DNA of 64,000 nt from CAIVVT01 sp963838205 (GTDB lineage: Bacteria; Acidobacteriota; Terriglobia; Bryobacterales; Bryobacteraceae): assembly GCA_963838205.1 (NCBI GenBank), contig CAWIQF010000009.1:1-64000 (forward strand). The letters run 5' to 3'. Shown one piece after another: positions 63,204 through 64,000 of this stretch (positions are counted from its first letter, which is position 1; every line of letters starts with the position of its first letter). A model generated the notes under the pieces. The model was not told where the DNA came from. It saw nothing but the letters and a program-made list of their open reading frames with translations, and did no database searches. The position numbers were made by a program, and so were the translations under genes.

Positions 63204-63213
63204 GGAGGAGGGA

Positions 63214-63519
63214 TCAGAGAAACGCCATGGTTTTGATGCCGGAGATATCAAAGCGCTTGCGGCAGCGAAGCTGCTTGCAGACCGCCTTGTCGTCGATCAA
63301 AACCATGTAGCTCTGAGCTTTCTGAAACTTGGCGCGGTCGCGCTCGTCGCCGCCCGGGGGCAGACGGTCCTTCTTGGTCCGCACCACCCACTTCAATTCG
63401 TGTTCCTCGGTGGCGCCGCAAAAGGGGCAGGTGAGGCGGATGTTCCGCGTCGCTTGCGATTCGGTGTAGTACTGACGCTCGTCCACGGTTGCCGTTTCCC
63501 AGACTAGCACCGAAACCAC
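63214..63519 (-). CDS. Small zinc-ribbon-like protein of unknown function
   Basis: A 101-residue protein with a CPFC pair (residues 31-34) and a second cysteine pair CKQLRC (about 81-86), likely one zinc ribbon with an unusual C-x4-C half and a long charged insert (KKDRLPPGGDERDRAKFQK). The end RFDISGIKTMAFL is hydrophobic. No family recognised. The start is uncertain: GTG at 63519, 63510 or 63486 (VDERQYYTES). It lies 10 bases upstream of the propeller lipoprotein gene and is probably co-transcribed. It might be a nucleic-acid-binding or metal-binding accessory, but nothing proves this. Confidence 0.65.
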   Translation of the reverse strand: MVSVLVWETATVDERQYYTESQATRNIRLTCPFCGATEEHELKWVVRTKKDRLPPGGDERDRAKFQKAQSYMVLIDDKAVCKQLRCRKRFDISGIKTMAFL

Positions 63520-63697
63520 TGGCTGGGACTACGCGCGGAAGACGGCGACTGAGGGCGGATTGGCCGAACCAGGGTCGAGGGCCGGGTGGGGCGTGCCGCG
63601 GAAGCGTGCTCTGCGGAGTGCGGCGGAGCTTTCCAGAGGATTCTCAACTGCCCTGCAAAGACACGAAGAATCAATGTGTTAGACAGGCACAAGCAGT

Positions 63698-63723
63698 TTG
63701 ACAACGAGCGGATATGTTACGCT
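63698..63723 (+). promoter_or_regulatory. Possible mreB promoter
   Basis: TTGACA at 63698-63703 is a perfect -35 hexamer. The best -10 candidate, TACGCT at 63718-63723, is only 14 bases downstream, shorter than usual. It lies about 95 bases before the mreB ATG. The rest of 63520-63817 shows no gene. Confidence 0.35.
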
Positions 63724-63817
63724 CGAAGGGAGTCCGAGTTGGCGGCTCAAACGCCCCGAAGGGGTGGATTCGGAGCCGGCTACCCTCGAAAGACGCAGGA
63801 GTTTTCCACAAGCCGCG

Positions 63818-64000
63818 ATGAGTATCCGTTCCCTATTCAGCCTGTTTTCCTCCGACCTGGCGATTGACCTGGGTACGGCCAATACGTTGGTGTATGCCCG
63901 CGGCAAGGGGATTGTGGTCAACGAACCCTCTATCGTCGCGATCAACAAGAACAACGGCGAAGTCGAAGCGGTCGGCAAGGAAGCGAAAGAGATGCTCGGC
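63818..64000 (+). CDS. mreB: Rod shape-determining protein MreB, 5' part
   Basis: Actin-like cytoskeletal ATPase that organises lateral wall synthesis. Only the first 61 residues are in the window. The phosphate-1 motif LAIDLGTANTLVYARGKGIV followed by NEPSIVAINK is diagnostic of MreB. The N-terminal SIRSLFSLFSS would be the amphipathic membrane-binding helix. The gene runs off the right edge; mreC and mreD, usual neighbours, would lie beyond it. No strong ribosome-binding site precedes the ATG. Confidence 0.96.
   Translation, partial: MSIRSLFSLFSSDLAIDLGTANTLVYARGKGIVVNEPSIVAINKNNGEVEAVGKEAKEMLG

Overview
The window is GC-rich, gene-dense DNA from a diderm bacterium. It most likely comes from an acidobacterium of the Bryobacterales / Candidatus Solibacter type. 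The grounds are a VWFA protein of the type common in Acidobacteria, a Tol-Pal envelope cluster, a TonB-dependent receptor, many secreted alpha/beta hydrolases and serine hydrolases, a fused AroDE, and abundant small interspersed repeats between operons. The assignment is inferred from protein families, not from a marker gene.

Layout. 0-9 kb: a frameshifted TonB-dependent receptor cut by the window edge, an M28 peptidase with membrane domain, a repeat-rich gap, a VWFA protein, RluD, a membrane glycosyltransferase-like protein and a CopG/ParE-type toxin-antitoxin pair. 9-20 kb, nearly all on the minus strand: a GGDEF-EAL protein, the aroDE / small Tat protein / amidase operon, deoC, and the tolQ-tolR-tolA(tonB)-tolB-pal-cpoB envelope cluster. 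20-25 kb, plus strand: recN, rlmH, accD and an ABC-F ATPase. 25-31 kb, minus strand: a tightly overlapped lysine/diaminopimelate operon (dapE-like, asd, lysC, dapB, dapA, dapD). 31-40 kb: a beta-barrel protein, an exported RraA-like protein beside a lactate permease, LOG, adenosine deaminase, glgB and a VOC protein. 40-47 kb: a frameshifted hypothetical gene, a 73-bp tandem array, a DUF4139 protein coupled to a short homoserine dehydrogenase, a full-length homoserine dehydrogenase and a small secreted protein. 47-52 kb: a CocE-type hydrolase, about 1 kb of nested inverted repeats, and a secretory lipase. 52-55 kb: pyrR-pyrB-pyrC. 55-64 kb: a second CocE-type hydrolase, a beta-lactamase-fold hydrolase whose 3' end is amplified in a 147-bp tandem repeat, a GH-A clan glycoside hydrolase, a Tat beta-propeller lipoprotein, a zinc-ribbon protein and the start of mreB.

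Function. Core metabolism is well represented: shikimate, lysine/DAP, threonine branch, pyrimidines, fatty acids and glycogen. Envelope maintenance is covered by Tol-Pal and MreB. The exported hydrolases suggest a heterotroph degrading polymers and esters.

The most unusual content is not protein coding. There are at least four families of short structured repeats. (1) A composite element carries two related palindromes whose centres lie about 62 bp apart in all three copies. (2) A 73-bp tandem array is built from one module of that element. (3) A REP-like element occurs singly at 6.7 kb and in a 147-bp tandem array at 59 kb that also copies the end of the upstream gene. (4) A roughly 94-bp fold-back element occurs twice in opposite orientation. 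A MITE-like 324-bp element with 18-bp inverted ends lies at 50 kb. Several plus-strand transcription units also show a -10-like hexamer 6-9 bases before the start codon, which suggests leaderless transcripts. I found no convincing CRISPR array, rRNA, tRNA, prophage or complete transposase gene.
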